A DNA stretch of 56,798 nucleotides from the NCBI GenBank assembly GCA_905182345.1, contig CAJJBG010000037.1, positions 1-56,798 on the forward strand, written 5' to 3'. The DNA is from Pelagibacteraceae bacterium AG-422-B15. Its GTDB lineage: Bacteria; Pseudomonadota; Alphaproteobacteria; Pelagibacterales; AG-422-B15. This document shows, piece by piece, positions 29,029 through 39,641 of this stretch (its first letter is position 1; the number at the start of each line of letters is the position of its first letter). The notes beneath the pieces are model-generated. The model was not told the DNA's origin. It saw only the letters and a program-made list of their open reading frames with translations, and did not search any database. The position numbers were made by a program, and so were the translations under genes.

Positions 29029-29598
29029 ATGAATATTCAGGAAAAATATATTGCAGGCAGGCTGCTAATAGCTATGCCTAATATGCCAGATACAAGATTC
29101 AAAAATACAGTAATATTTATTTACAGTCACAATAGTAGTGGTACTTTTGGCTTAATTCTTAATAAGCCATTAAAACAAATTAATCTGCATGAACTTTCTT
29201 CAGATTTAGGTTTAAAAAAGATAAAGAATGCTGACTACAATTTAGACATTTTTCTTGGAGGGCCAGTTGATATAACTAAGGGGTTTGTCCTTCACTCAAA
29301 TGATTATAATGAAGATAGCACAGAATCAATAACACCAGAAATTAGCCTTTCAACAAGTACTGATGTGCTAGAAAACATTAGTGATTATGAAAAACCAGAT
29401 AACAAAATGGTTTTATTTGGCTACGCAGGATGGGAATCCGGACAATTGGAACAAGAAATAGCTAACAATGAATGGCTGATAGGTAATGCCTCTAAAAATT
29501 TTATATTTAATTGTAAATCAGCTGAAAAATGGAATACAAGTATTTCCGAACTTGGCATTGATGTAAAATACCTGTCTTCTTTTGGTGGCAATGCATAA
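29029..29598 (+). CDS. YqgE/AlgH family protein
   Basis: A 189-residue member of the UPF0301 YqgE/AlgH family. Marks are GRLLIAMPNMPDTRFKNTVIFIYSHN at the N-terminus, LILNKPL near residue 43, the LGGPVD motif, and FGYAGWESGQLEQEIANNEWL near the C-terminus. The biochemical function of the family is unsettled. A position next to a peroxiredoxin is common in alphaproteobacteria. Confidence 0.9.
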   Translation: MNIQEKYIAGRLLIAMPNMPDTRFKNTVIFIYSHNSSGTFGLILNKPLKQINLHELSSDLGLKKIKNADYNLDIFLGGPVDITKGFVLHSNDYNEDSTESITPEISLSTSTDVLENISDYEKPDNKMVLFGYAGWESGQLEQEIANNEWLIGNASKNFIFNCKSAEKWNTSISELGIDVKYLSSFGGNA

Positions 29599-29629
29599 CA
29601 AAAATTAAATAATAAACTTAAGGAGAAAT

Positions 29630-30490
29630 ATGAACAATCTATCAGGTAAAACTTTATTTATAACCGGTGCTACTCGTGGCATTGGTTTTGCAATTGCAAA
29701 ACGAGCTGCTCAAGATGGGGCTAATATTGTTATAGCAGCAAAAACAGATGTGCCACATCCAACATTGCCTGGAACAATTCATACTGCAGCTGAAGAATTA
29801 AATGCAGTTGGCGGTAATGCTGTAGGTATTAAAACTGATATTAGATTTGAAGAACAAGTAAATTTTGCTGTTGAGGAGACTGTTAAAAAATTTGGTGGAA
29901 TTGATATTTGCATAAATAATGCAAGTGCTATTAATCTTAGTTCAACTCTGCACACAGATATGAAACGTTATGATTTAATGCATAACATCAATACAAGGGG
30001 AACTTTTTTAGTCTCTAAAACTTGTATTCCACATCTTAAAAAATCAGATAACCCACATATTCTAAATCTTGGTCCGCCACTAAATATGTCAGCTGAGTGG
30101 TTTAAACCTCATGTTGCTTATACAATGGCTAAATATGGAATGAGTATGTGTACATTAGGTATGTCAGAAGAGCTAAGGCCCTTTGCAATTGCTGTTAATT
30201 CATTGTGGCCAAGAACAATGATTGATACATCCGCAGTAAGAAATATTCTTGGATCAACCCTAGAGGACAAAGGTCTAAGCCAGTGTCGTAAACCTGAGAT
30301 TATGGCTGATGCTGCTTATATTATTCTTACCCAAGACTCAAAGAAATTCACAGGAAATATGTGTGTTGATGACAGCACCTTAATTGCCTCAGGCAAAACT
30401 AAGTTAGATGAATATTTAGCAACTCCTGATGCAAAGCCATTAGCTGATTTCTTTGTTGATGGTCACGATGGAAAGATTGAGCTAAACTAA
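29630..30490 (+). CDS. Short-chain dehydrogenase/reductase, HSDL2-like
   Basis: A 286-residue SDR of the HSDL2-like group. The cofactor loop is TGATRGIGFAIA, followed by the diagnostic AAKTDVPHPTLPGTIHTAAEE, the NNAS motif and the catalytic YTMAKYG. It is preceded by a strong Shine-Dalgarno (AAGGAGA), unusual here, so it may be well expressed. The substrate, perhaps a hydroxyacyl-CoA or other alcohol, is not known. The stop shares TAATTA with the convergent GNAT gene. Confidence 0.85.
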   Translation: MNNLSGKTLFITGATRGIGFAIAKRAAQDGANIVIAAKTDVPHPTLPGTIHTAAEELNAVGGNAVGIKTDIRFEEQVNFAVEETVKKFGGIDICINNASAINLSSTLHTDMKRYDLMHNINTRGTFLVSKTCIPHLKKSDNPHILNLGPPLNMSAEWFKPHVAYTMAKYGMSMCTLGMSEELRPFAIAVNSLWPRTMIDTSAVRNILGSTLEDKGLSQCRKPEIMADAAYIILTQDSKKFTGNMCVDDSTLIASGKTKLDEYLATPDAKPLADFFVDGHDGKIELN

Positions 30491-31078
30491 TTAATTATTA
30501 AGATCATCAGTAATAAAGGAAAGGACTGTATGATCCTGCCATTTATCATTTATTTTCAATAATTTACGTGCCGTACCCTCTACAATAAACCCATTCTTTA
30601 AAAGAACTTTAAGTGATGGTTCGTTATGTGGGAGGCAAGCCGCTTCAATGCGATGGAGTTTAAGCTCATTAAATATAAAACTTTTTGCCAATTCTAAAGA
30701 TTCCGACATCATCCCCTTGCCCACAGAGTCTTTTGAAATCCAATAGCCAATAGAACAAGATTGGATTACTCCACGCTGTACATTGCTGATATTTATTTCT
30801 CCAATAAATTCATGCATATCACGTTTAAAGATTAAAAAAGAGTATGCCTCATCGTGCAATGATAACCTTTCAAACATCCTAACTCTCTTTACAAATGAAC
30901 TTCTCTCAAGTTCATATAAAGTCCATAGTGGTTCCCATGGTTGTAAATATTTTTTATTGGTCTTTCTTTGCTCTGCCCATGCCTTCCAATCTCCATATTG
31001 AGGTGCACGCAAAATTACTTTAGACCCATTAATTTCAAATAAATTTTTCTTCAAGCTATAGGCATTTAAAAATGACAT
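30491..31078 (-). CDS. GNAT acetyltransferase, RimJ/RimL type
   Basis: A 195-residue acetyltransferase. RimJ-like marks are GDWKAWAEQRKTNKKYLQPWEP, IGEINISNVQRG, IGYWISKDSVGKGMMSESL (acetyl-CoA loop) and LHRIEAACLPHNEPSLKVLLKNGF. The group acetylates protein N-termini, often of ribosomal proteins, but the target is unknown here. It is the last gene of the leftward oxidase-thrC run, 5 bases after thrC. Confidence 0.85.
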   Translation of the reverse strand: MSFLNAYSLKKNLFEINGSKVILRAPQYGDWKAWAEQRKTNKKYLQPWEPLWTLYELERSSFVKRVRMFERLSLHDEAYSFLIFKRDMHEFIGEINISNVQRGVIQSCSIGYWISKDSVGKGMMSESLELAKSFIFNELKLHRIEAACLPHNEPSLKVLLKNGFIVEGTARKLLKINDKWQDHTVLSFITDDLNN

Positions 31079-31083
31079 TACTA

Positions 31084-32472
31084 CTATCTATTATAATTAC
31101 TTTTAATAATTTCTTTAACCTTGTTGGTCGAATTATCTAAGCTGTAAAATTTCTCTTCTTTTTTAAACATGTCAGCATATTCTTCATGTTCATCCATAGA
31201 TCTACCAATTGCCTTTTCAACTGTTTCAGAAAATTTTATTGGATGAGCTGTGCTTAGAATAAAGTTATTAGATAACGAGTCATTAATTGATCTTGAGGCA
31301 CTTAAACCAATTGCAGTATGTGGGTCAATTATATAATTAAACTTATTATAAGTTTCTTGAATTAGCTTACTAACTTCTTCTTGTGATACTTTTTTTGAAT
31401 CAAAAATATTTTTTGCCTTATTTACTTGAGAGTTATTTAAGGAAAATCTTTTAGCCTCATCTAATTCAATCATTTTAGCAGAAGTTTCAGATGTAGACTT
31501 GTTACACAAATCAAATAATAAACGTTCAAAATTACTAGCAATTGCTATGTCCATGCTTGGACTGGTTGTTTTTGTAACCTCTCCAATTGAATAAACTCCT
31601 GTTTTAAGAAATCGATCAAGTATATCATTCTCATTTGTTGCAATTATTAACTTGTTTATAGGCAGACCCATTTTATAGGCAACATACCCTGCATAAATAT
31701 CTCCAAAGTTACCAGTTGGTACAGAGAAATTTATTGGCTCATCAAAAGTGACATTGTTAACTATCAATGTATGAAAGTAATAAACTATTTGAATCATGAC
31801 TCTAGACCAGTTAATTGAATTAACAGCAGCAATATAAAACTCTTCTGAAAAAACTTTATCTATCAATATTGTCTTAACTATATTCTGGCAATCATCAAAA
31901 GTGCCATCTATTTCAATTGGAAATATATTTTTTCCATATAAAGTTGACATTTGTTTTCTCTGAAATTTTGATATTCTGCCTTTAGGAAAAAGACAAAAAA
32001 TATTTATATTAGGACTAGCCTGAACTGCACTTATGGCTGCAGACCCTGTATCACCAGAAGTTGCTACAATAAGATTTAATTTTTTATTTTCTTTTGACAA
32101 ATAATAATCAAAAATTGGGACTATAAGCTGCATAGCAAAATCTTTAAATGCAAGGGTTGGGCCATTAAAAAGCTCTACTACAGTTTCTTTTTGTTTGAGC
32201 ATTTTAAATGTAATAATATCTTTCTTACTAAAGTCCGCGTAAGCATTATTAATTAGTTTTTTAAGCTCTTCTTTACCGATATCATTGTTAATAAATGGGT
32301 AAATAATTTCTAAGGCAAGATCAGAATAGCTATTTAATGATTTTAATTTATTAAAATCTATGACTGGCCATTTTTCAGGAACGTATAAACCGCCATCAGA
32401 AGCTAGTCCAGCAAAGAGGATATTTTTAAATGTGAGGTCATTTCCTGCCCCCCTAGTACTTAAATATTTCAT
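31084..32472 (-). CDS. thrC: Threonine synthase
   Basis: ThrC converts O-phosphohomoserine to threonine with PLP. The 462-residue protein opens with the family start MKYLSTRGAG, has the PLP-lysine segment NGPTLAFKDFAMQL, the cofactor loop ATSGDTGSAAI and VPTGNFGDIYAGY. Its ATG overlaps the SURF1 stop (ATGA). It completes threonine synthesis with thrB at 27.0 kb. Position after the oxidase cluster is common in alphaproteobacteria. Confidence 0.96.
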   Translation of the reverse strand: MKYLSTRGAGNDLTFKNILFAGLASDGGLYVPEKWPVIDFNKLKSLNSYSDLALEIIYPFINNDIGKEELKKLINNAYADFSKKDIITFKMLKQKETVVELFNGPTLAFKDFAMQLIVPIFDYYLSKENKKLNLIVATSGDTGSAAISAVQASPNINIFCLFPKGRISKFQRKQMSTLYGKNIFPIEIDGTFDDCQNIVKTILIDKVFSEEFYIAAVNSINWSRVMIQIVYYFHTLIVNNVTFDEPINFSVPTGNFGDIYAGYVAYKMGLPINKLIIATNENDILDRFLKTGVYSIGEVTKTTSPSMDIAIASNFERLLFDLCNKSTSETSAKMIELDEAKRFSLNNSQVNKAKNIFDSKKVSQEEVSKLIQETYNKFNYIIDPHTAIGLSASRSINDSLSNNFILSTAHPIKFSETVEKAIGRSMDEHEEYADMFKKEEKFYSLDNSTNKVKEIIKSNYNR

Positions 32473-33155
32473 TTTTTATAAATATTTTGATAAATAAAGG
32501 TTACATACAAGCAAGCAATAGCCAAGGCTAGAGCAAACCATGTTATTGCATATTGTAGGTGATTATTTGGAATGTTTATAGCAGAAAACTCATTTAATAA
32601 ATCTGCATAATACTCTTGATCCAAGACTTTTAAAATATACTTTTGTCCATTTAGATTTGTATAATTATTCATTTCATTTACATTCATAAGATACCAATTA
32701 TTTTTTTCAACATCTGGAATTGGAGAAAATATTTTTCTATCTTTTGAATAAATAAGTATTCCCTTAAAATTTAATACATTTTTTAGAGATCTAAATTGAA
32801 ATTCTTTTTTATTAACATTGGTAAAACTAGTCCATCCCAAATCTACATAAATAGTTTTACCATTAGAAATTAAAGGAATTATAATATTATAGCCTGACTG
32901 ACCATTATTATTGATATTAAAAAAGTGCAACTCATTACTGTGATCTATTTTTCCAGAAACTAATGATTTTTTATAGGAATAAAGCTTTTTTTCTTCATCA
33001 AATGGATAATCTATATATTCTTCTGATTGACCATCTTTAATTAAGTTTAAAAGATTTGTTTTCCATTCAAGTCTTTGAATTTGCCAAATGCCTAAAAAAA
33101 CTAATGAGACTAGAGCAACTGAGAATAGTGAATGAAAGAAAAAGTTTTTTATCAA
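32469..33155 (-). CDS. SURF1-family oxidase assembly protein
   Basis: SURF1 delivers heme a to cytochrome oxidase subunit I. The 228-residue protein has the expected two terminal membrane helices with a periplasmic domain between them; the markers are LGIWQIQRLEWK near the N-terminus, VDLGWTSF, NNWYLMNV and the C-terminal NNHLQYAITWFALA. It lies 11 bases after ctaE and overlaps thrC by 4. Confidence 0.9.
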   Translation of the reverse strand: MIKNFFFHSLFSVALVSLVFLGIWQIQRLEWKTNLLNLIKDGQSEEYIDYPFDEEKKLYSYKKSLVSGKIDHSNELHFFNINNNGQSGYNIIIPLISNGKTIYVDLGWTSFTNVNKKEFQFRSLKNVLNFKGILIYSKDRKIFSPIPDVEKNNWYLMNVNEMNNYTNLNGQKYILKVLDQEYYADLLNEFSAINIPNNHLQYAITWFALALAIACLYVTFIYQNIYKK

Positions 33156-33166
33156 AGACTAACTCT

Positions 33167-33964
33167 TTAATATGAGCCCCATACATATATAGCAGCAAAT
33201 AAGAAGAGCCAGACTACATCTACAAAGTGCCAATACCAAGCTGCTGCTTCAAACCCAAAATGATGATCTGCTTTAAAGTGCCCCGCAATGGCCCTTCCAA
33301 GGCATACAGCTAAAAATATTGTTCCTATAATTACATGAAATCCATGAAATCCTGTTGCCATGAAGAATGTTGATCCATAAATATGTCCAGCAAAGTCAAA
33401 GTGAGCATGCATATATTCATAAGCTTGAAAGCCAGAAAAAATAAGACCTAAAATAACTGTTAAAATCAAACCTTGGATAACTTCTTTTCTGCGGCCTTCT
33501 TGAAGAGCGTGATGTGCCCAAGTTGCAGTTGTGCCGGATAGAAGGAGGATTAAGGTATTTATTAATGGAATATGCCAAGGATCTAGAAGTTGAATATCAG
33601 CAGGTGGCCATGCTGATCCAATTTGTTCTGTTGGAAACAGACTTGCATTAAAGTAGGCCCAAAACCAAGCAACAAAAAACATAACTTCTGAAGCAATAAA
33701 TAATGTCATTCCATATCTTAATCCAAGCTGAACAACTGCTGAATGATGGCCATCTTTTTCACCCTCTATAATGATGTCTCTAAACCACATAAAAGTGACA
33801 TAAATAACCGCTAAAAGACCTATGATCATAATCCAGGCACTATCTGTTCTAAAATAAATTACAGCTCCAAAACAGAGAATTAGTGCTCCAATAGAGGCCA
33901 ATAATGGCCATGGGCTTGGATCTACTAAATGGTACTGATGACCTTTTGAATTATTTGAGCTCAT
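33167..33964 (-). CDS. ctaE: Cytochrome c oxidase subunit III
   Basis: Core subunit III of the aa3-type oxidase. The 265-residue protein has seven helices, the N-terminal KGHQYHLVDPSPWPLLAS, MFFVAWFWAYFNASLFP, and the closing TGFHGFHVIIGTIFL and EAAAWYWHFVDVVWLFLF motifs. It lies between ctaG and SURF1 in the oxidase cluster. Confidence 0.96.
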   Translation of the reverse strand: MSSNNSKGHQYHLVDPSPWPLLASIGALILCFGAVIYFRTDSAWIMIIGLLAVIYVTFMWFRDIIIEGEKDGHHSAVVQLGLRYGMTLFIASEVMFFVAWFWAYFNASLFPTEQIGSAWPPADIQLLDPWHIPLINTLILLLSGTTATWAHHALQEGRRKEVIQGLILTVILGLIFSGFQAYEYMHAHFDFAGHIYGSTFFMATGFHGFHVIIGTIFLAVCLGRAIAGHFKADHHFGFEAAAWYWHFVDVVWLFLFAAIYVWGSY

Positions 33965-33969
33965 AAATT

Positions 33970-34521
33970 CTAGTTATCAGAAGTTTCATAAAAGGTATAG
34001 GATAAAGTGATCTCAGATAAGTTGCCAATAAATTTATCATTAACAATTTCTGGATCAATATAGAAATTTACTGGCATTGTTCTCTTTTCGCCAGGATTTA
34101 GTGTTTGCCTAAGAAAGCAAAAACACTCTAATTTACTAAAGTATTTACCTGCATCATTTGGACTAACATTGAATGAAGCCGTTCCATTGATTGGAATATC
34201 TGAATTATTAACAGCTATATAATTTGCCGTATAATCCTCACCTATTTTAAGACTATGTGTTTTTTGTTCTGGATAAAAATCCCAATTAAGGTCCGAAGAT
34301 ACATTTGCATCAAATCTTACTTCAATTCTTTCGTCTAAAACATATTCACTTTCTTCAAGGGTAATATTTGGAGTACCAGCAAAACCTGTAACTCTACAAA
34401 ATAGATTATAGAGTGGCACTGAGGCATATGCCAATAAAAGCATAGCCATAACTAAAGATAACAGAGTAAAAGCCAACCTATTATTTTTATTATTAATATG
34501 GCTTAGGAATGTGCTTTTCAT
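33970..34521 (-). CDS. ctaG: Cytochrome c oxidase copper-assembly protein Cox11/CtaG
   Basis: CtaG inserts copper into the CuB site of subunit I. The 183-residue protein has one N-terminal membrane helix and a periplasmic domain with the copper-binding LECFCFLRQTLNPGE motif and the YNLFCRVTGFAGTP segment after the helix. The start codon overlaps the stop of the small upstream gene (ATGA). Confidence 0.95.
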   Translation of the reverse strand: MKSTFLSHINNKNNRLAFTLLSLVMAMLLLAYASVPLYNLFCRVTGFAGTPNITLEESEYVLDERIEVRFDANVSSDLNWDFYPEQKTHSLKIGEDYTANYIAVNNSDIPINGTASFNVSPNDAGKYFSKLECFCFLRQTLNPGEKRTMPVNFYIDPEIVNDKFIGNLSEITLSYTFYETSDN

Positions 34522-34637
34522 GATGGATAAGTCATATTAGAAATCTTATAAATAGTGTACAGAAAAAAAGCAATCATCAAGCATGCCAAGAATATTGCAG
34601 TATAAATATTTTTCTTTTTTGTTTTTTTATCTACCAT
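34518..34637 (-). CDS. Small membrane protein between ctaB and ctaG (CoxF-like position)
   Basis: This 39-residue reading frame starts at the ATG at 34637. It reads MVDKKTKKKN, then one membrane helix (IYTAIFLACLMIAFFLYTIY) and a short tail. It lies 7 bases after ctaB and its TGA overlaps the ctaG start by 4 bases, which argues that it is translated. Alphaproteobacteria often encode a tiny membrane protein, sometimes called CoxF, at exactly this place. A basic N-terminus before one helix predicts the C-terminus is periplasmic. A role in oxidase assembly is inferred from position only. Confidence 0.7.
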   Translation of the reverse strand: MVDKKTKKKNIYTAIFLACLMIAFFLYTIYKISNMTYPS

Positions 34638-34644
34638 ATCAAAA

Positions 34645-35565
34645 TTACATTAACAAACTATCAATTAGTAAAATTGCAAAAATATTAAATAAAAATATAA
34701 TTGTAAAATAAAAAAACTGCTGAGCTTTTTTTTCAAAATCTATACTATCAATTGGCACACTTCTTAACTTAAATGACAGATAAACAAAGATTACACTCAG
34801 ACTAAATGAAGCAATTGTATAAAAGTATGAATAAAATAATCCTAAACTTACTGTCACTGGAAATAAAATAACACTATACATAACAATCATATTTAATGTT
34901 CTTTTGAGGCCAACAACAACTGGCATCATTGGAATTCCTGCTTTCTTGTACTCACCTGAGCGATATAAGGCTAAAGCCCAGAAGTGTGGTGGCGTCCATA
35001 AAAATATTATTACAAAAATTATTATCGGTTCATATGTTAAAGATCCTGAGATAGCCGCCCAACCTATCATTGGAGGGAATGCTCCAGCAGCTCCACCTAT
35101 AACAATGTTTTGTGGCGTTCTTCGCTTTAGCCATATTGTATAAACAAAAACATAATAAACTATCGTCAATAATAATAAGGACGCTGCCAATATATTAGAA
35201 GAATAATATAAAATAATTATTGATATCAATGATAGTACCGTTCCAAAAATCAATGCACTATTTGGGGAAATTATTCCAGCAGGTATGGCCCTGTTCATTG
35301 TTCTTGTCATAAGTTTATCAGTATCTCTTTCATACCACATATTTAGTGCACCTGAGGCTCCAGATCCGATCGATATTGCCAGAATAATTAGGCAACTCAT
35401 AAGAAGCGGTTTCTCTCCTGGTGCAATCATCATGCCAACAAAGCTTGTGAAGATAGATAAAGACATTACCCTTGGTTTTAATAAGGAAAAGTAAGCTTTT
35501 ATTCTAAAGATTGCCCCATTATTGCCGAGATTTTTTTCTTGTTCCAGAGTTGTTATATTTGACAA
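34645..35565 (-). CDS. ctaB: Protoheme IX farnesyltransferase (heme o synthase)
   Basis: CtaB farnesylates heme b to heme o, the precursor of heme a. The 306-residue UbiA-superfamily membrane protein has KPRVMSLSIFTSFVGM, the Asp-rich NMWYERDTDKLMTRTMNRAIP, IVIGGAAGAFPPMIGWAA and TPPHFWALALYRSGEYKKAGIPM. It starts 12 bases after ctaD. It needs heme b and farnesyl diphosphate, linking to hemF and ispE in this window. Confidence 0.96.
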   Translation of the reverse strand: MSNITTLEQEKNLGNNGAIFRIKAYFSLLKPRVMSLSIFTSFVGMMIAPGEKPLLMSCLIILAISIGSGASGALNMWYERDTDKLMTRTMNRAIPAGIISPNSALIFGTVLSLISIIILYYSSNILAASLLLLTIVYYVFVYTIWLKRRTPQNIVIGGAAGAFPPMIGWAAISGSLTYEPIIIFVIIFLWTPPHFWALALYRSGEYKKAGIPMMPVVVGLKRTLNMIVMYSVILFPVTVSLGLFYSYFYTIASFSLSVIFVYLSFKLRSVPIDSIDFEKKAQQFFYFTIIFLFNIFAILLIDSLLM

Positions 35566-35577
35566 GGATATATCCTA

Positions 35578-37200
<1,623 letters not shown>

Positions 37201-37205
37201 TTAAT

Positions 37206-38021
37206 TTATTTAGAAGCTAACCTAATTTGAGTTGATTCAATGGAAGCATATTCCTCTTTTGCAAATTCTATCCACTCATCAAATTCTTCTTGCGAAACTA
37301 CTTTCACGTTGATTGGCATAAAAGAATGTCTTGGCCCACAAAGTTCTGAGCATTGACCATAATAAATACCCTCCTTATTAACTTTAAACCATGTATCATT
37401 TATTCTACCTGGAACAGCATCCATTTTAACTGCAAATGCTGGAATAGTCCATGAATGCAAAACATCCTCCGATGTAATTAATAATTTAACGACCTTGTTT
37501 ACTGGAACTACAATTTGAGTATCTGTTTCTAAGAGTCTTAACTTAGGATCTGATAACTCGCTTTCACTAAGCATGTTTGCATCAATTGTGAAGTCGCCGT
37601 AATCAGGGTACTCATATGACCAATACCACTGATGTCCAGTCGCTTTAATCGTAATATCTGAATCTGGTATCGTTTCTGATACGTATAAAATTCTAAATGA
37701 GGGAATGGCAATTATAATTAATAATATAACTGGAATTACAGTCCATAATATTTCAATGACAGTATTATGTGTAGTAGTCGATGCTACAGGATTTCTGACG
37801 CTGTTAAATCTAAAATAAATATAAATAAGAAGGCCTAATACAAGAATAGAAATTGCTGTAATTATAGGAAGCAAAATATAACTATGAAAATTAATAACAT
37901 CAGCCATTAAATCTGTTGCTGGCTCTTGAAACCCAAGCTGCCAGTCGACAGATATATTATCTGCTAAAGTGAATGTAGCGCTCGTAAAAAGTATCAATAA
38001 TGTCTTTAAAAGTATTTTCAT
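37206..38021 (-). CDS. ctaC: Cytochrome c oxidase subunit II
   Basis: Subunit II accepts electrons from cytochrome c at CuA. From the ATG at 38021 (a GTG at 38027 would add two) it has a signal peptide ending TLA, two membrane helices, and the CuA site Y-G-Q-C-S-E-L-C-G-P-R-H-S-F-M. The aromatic stretch HQWYWSYEYPDYGDF is the cytochrome c docking and electron entry region. It is the first gene of the oxidase cluster, behind a divergent region with a redox-box-like dyad. Confidence 0.95.
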   Translation of the reverse strand: MKILLKTLLILFTSATFTLADNISVDWQLGFQEPATDLMADVINFHSYILLPIITAISILVLGLLIYIYFRFNSVRNPVASTTTHNTVIEILWTVIPVILLIIIAIPSFRILYVSETIPDSDITIKATGHQWYWSYEYPDYGDFTIDANMLSESELSDPKLRLLETDTQIVVPVNKVVKLLITSEDVLHSWTIPAFAVKMDAVPGRINDTWFKVNKEGIYYGQCSELCGPRHSFMPINVKVVSQEEFDEWIEFAKEEYASIESTQIRLASK

Positions 38022-38064
38022 AATCACAACTTGATTTACTAGGTAAATATAGCTATTTTATTCA

Positions 38065-38078
38065 ATTGCAATAGCAAT
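38065..38078. repeat. Perfect inverted repeat in the ctaC promoter region
   Basis: ATTGC-AATA-GCAAT is a perfect 5-bp dyad 44 bases before the ctaC start. It lies where a -35 would fall relative to a leftward TATATT at 38046-38051. It could be an operator, but no known factor is identified with it. Confidence 0.3.
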
Positions 38079-38117
38079 ATTAATGCCATTAACATTTTAT
38101 TTAATAGAACTGTTTTT

Positions 38118-38132
38118 GCTACAGAATGACGC
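38118..38132. promoter_or_regulatory. RegA/RegR-like redox regulator box upstream of ctaC
   Basis: The sequence GCTACAGAATGACGC shares 10 of 15 positions, including the block ATGACGC, with the site upstream of petA. On the ctaC strand it reads GCGTC-N5-GTAGC, near the published RegR pattern as I recall it (GNGRCRTTNNGNCGC; I count 9 of the 11 specified positions). It lies about 97-111 bases before ctaC, similar to the petA spacing. The same bases might instead be a -35 for tldD. Confidence 0.35.
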
Positions 38133-38177
38133 AATAAAAAGGGCATATTATCTAATATTTTAAACTATATAAAACAA

Positions 38178-39641
38178 ATGACTAACAAGAAAAAAATAAA
38201 CCCCAATCATAGCAATATTAATACAGATGAGCTGTTTTTTAATGATAGTGATTTGACGTCTGGATCCATAGATAAAATTGTTAGTGATTCTCTTCATAAA
38301 GCTGATGATGGTGAATTATTTTTAGAATTTTGTGAAAGTGAGAGCTTTGTTTATGATGATCAAAAATTAAAAAGTGCTTCTTTTGATGTTTCTAAGGGCT
38401 TTGGCTTAAGAGCTATTTCTGGAGAAGCAACAGGCTATGCCCATTCATCTGATATTGATTTAGCTTCTTTAAAAAAGGCTAGTGATACTGTTAACTTCAT
38501 TACTAAAAATAACAATGGAAGTTTTAATTCTAGTTTTACACGAACCAATAAGAAACTTTATACTGATTCAAATCCTGTTAATTCAGAAACATTCCAAAAT
38601 AAAATAAAAACACTTCAAAAAATAGATGAGTATGCTCGCGCTAAAAATCCTCTAGTTAAACAAGTGTCAGCTTCACTTAGTGGTGAGTGGCAGGTTGTTA
38701 GAATATATCGACCAGACGGTATTTTTATTGAGGATATTAGACCTTTGGTGAGACTAGGTATATCTGTAGTACTAGAAAAGAATGGTAGACTTGAATCTGG
38801 TAGTCGTGGTGTTGGTGGCCGTGTAGATTATCAAAAATTTTTAGAAGATGATTATTGGCAGCAGCAAGTAGATGGTGCTTTATCGCAAGCAGAAGTTAAT
38901 CTTCAGTCAGTTGACTCTCCTGTTGGTGAAATGGATGTTGTATTGGGTCCTGGCTATCCAGGTGTTCTACTGCATGAAGCTATTGGACATGGTCTTGAAG
39001 GTGATTTTAATCGGAAAAAAACTTCTGCATTTTCAAATTTAATGGGGCAAAGGATTGCACATGAATCAGTAACTGTTGTCGACGATGGCACCATTGATTC
39101 AAGGCGAGGTTCTATAAGTGTTGATGATGAAGGAACTCCAACAAATTGCACAACCCTAATTGAAAATGGAATCCTAACAGGGTACATGCAAGATCGTCAT
39201 AACTCGAAATTAATGGGAGTAAGTCCTACGGGGAACGGCAGAAGAGAAAGTTATGCTCATGCACCTATGCCAAGAATGACTAACACATACATGTTATCAG
39301 GCAACAAGGCGCCTGAAGAAATTATTAAATCTGTAAAGAATGGTCTGTATGCTGTTGATTTTAGTGGGGGCCAAGTTGATATTACCAGTGGTAAATTTGT
39401 ATTTACATGCACAGAAGCATATAAAATTGTTGATGGTAAAGTAAGTGAGCCAGTTAAGGGGGCAACACTTATTGGTAGTGGTCCAGATGTATTAAAAAGG
39501 GTTTCGATGGTTGGCAACGATAGTGCAATGGATACTGGAATTGGTACGTGTGGTAAGGGTGGGCAAAGTGTGCCTGTTGGTGTTGGTCAGCCTACAATGT
39601 TAGTAAACAACTTAACAGTTGGTGGAACAGCAGCATCTTAA
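38178..39641 (+). CDS. tldD: Metalloprotease TldD
   Basis: TldD and TldE (PmbA) form a zinc protease that trims unfolded or modified peptides. The 487-residue protein has the HEAIGHGLEGD zinc motif (HExxxH), SRGVGGRVDY, RHNSKLMGVSPTGNGRRESYAH and the closing GGQSVPVGVGQPTMLV. It is divergent from ctaC. Its partner pmbA is 3 kb downstream at 42.6 kb but in a separate unit. Confidence 0.95.
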   Translation: MTNKKKINPNHSNINTDELFFNDSDLTSGSIDKIVSDSLHKADDGELFLEFCESESFVYDDQKLKSASFDVSKGFGLRAISGEATGYAHSSDIDLASLKKASDTVNFITKNNNGSFNSSFTRTNKKLYTDSNPVNSETFQNKIKTLQKIDEYARAKNPLVKQVSASLSGEWQVVRIYRPDGIFIEDIRPLVRLGISVVLEKNGRLESGSRGVGGRVDYQKFLEDDYWQQQVDGALSQAEVNLQSVDSPVGEMDVVLGPGYPGVLLHEAIGHGLEGDFNRKKTSAFSNLMGQRIAHESVTVVDDGTIDSRRGSISVDDEGTPTNCTTLIENGILTGYMQDRHNSKLMGVSPTGNGRRESYAHAPMPRMTNTYMLSGNKAPEEIIKSVKNGLYAVDFSGGQVDITSGKFVFTCTEAYKIVDGKVSEPVKGATLIGSGPDVLKRVSMVGNDSAMDTGIGTCGKGGQSVPVGVGQPTMLVNNLTVGGTAAS

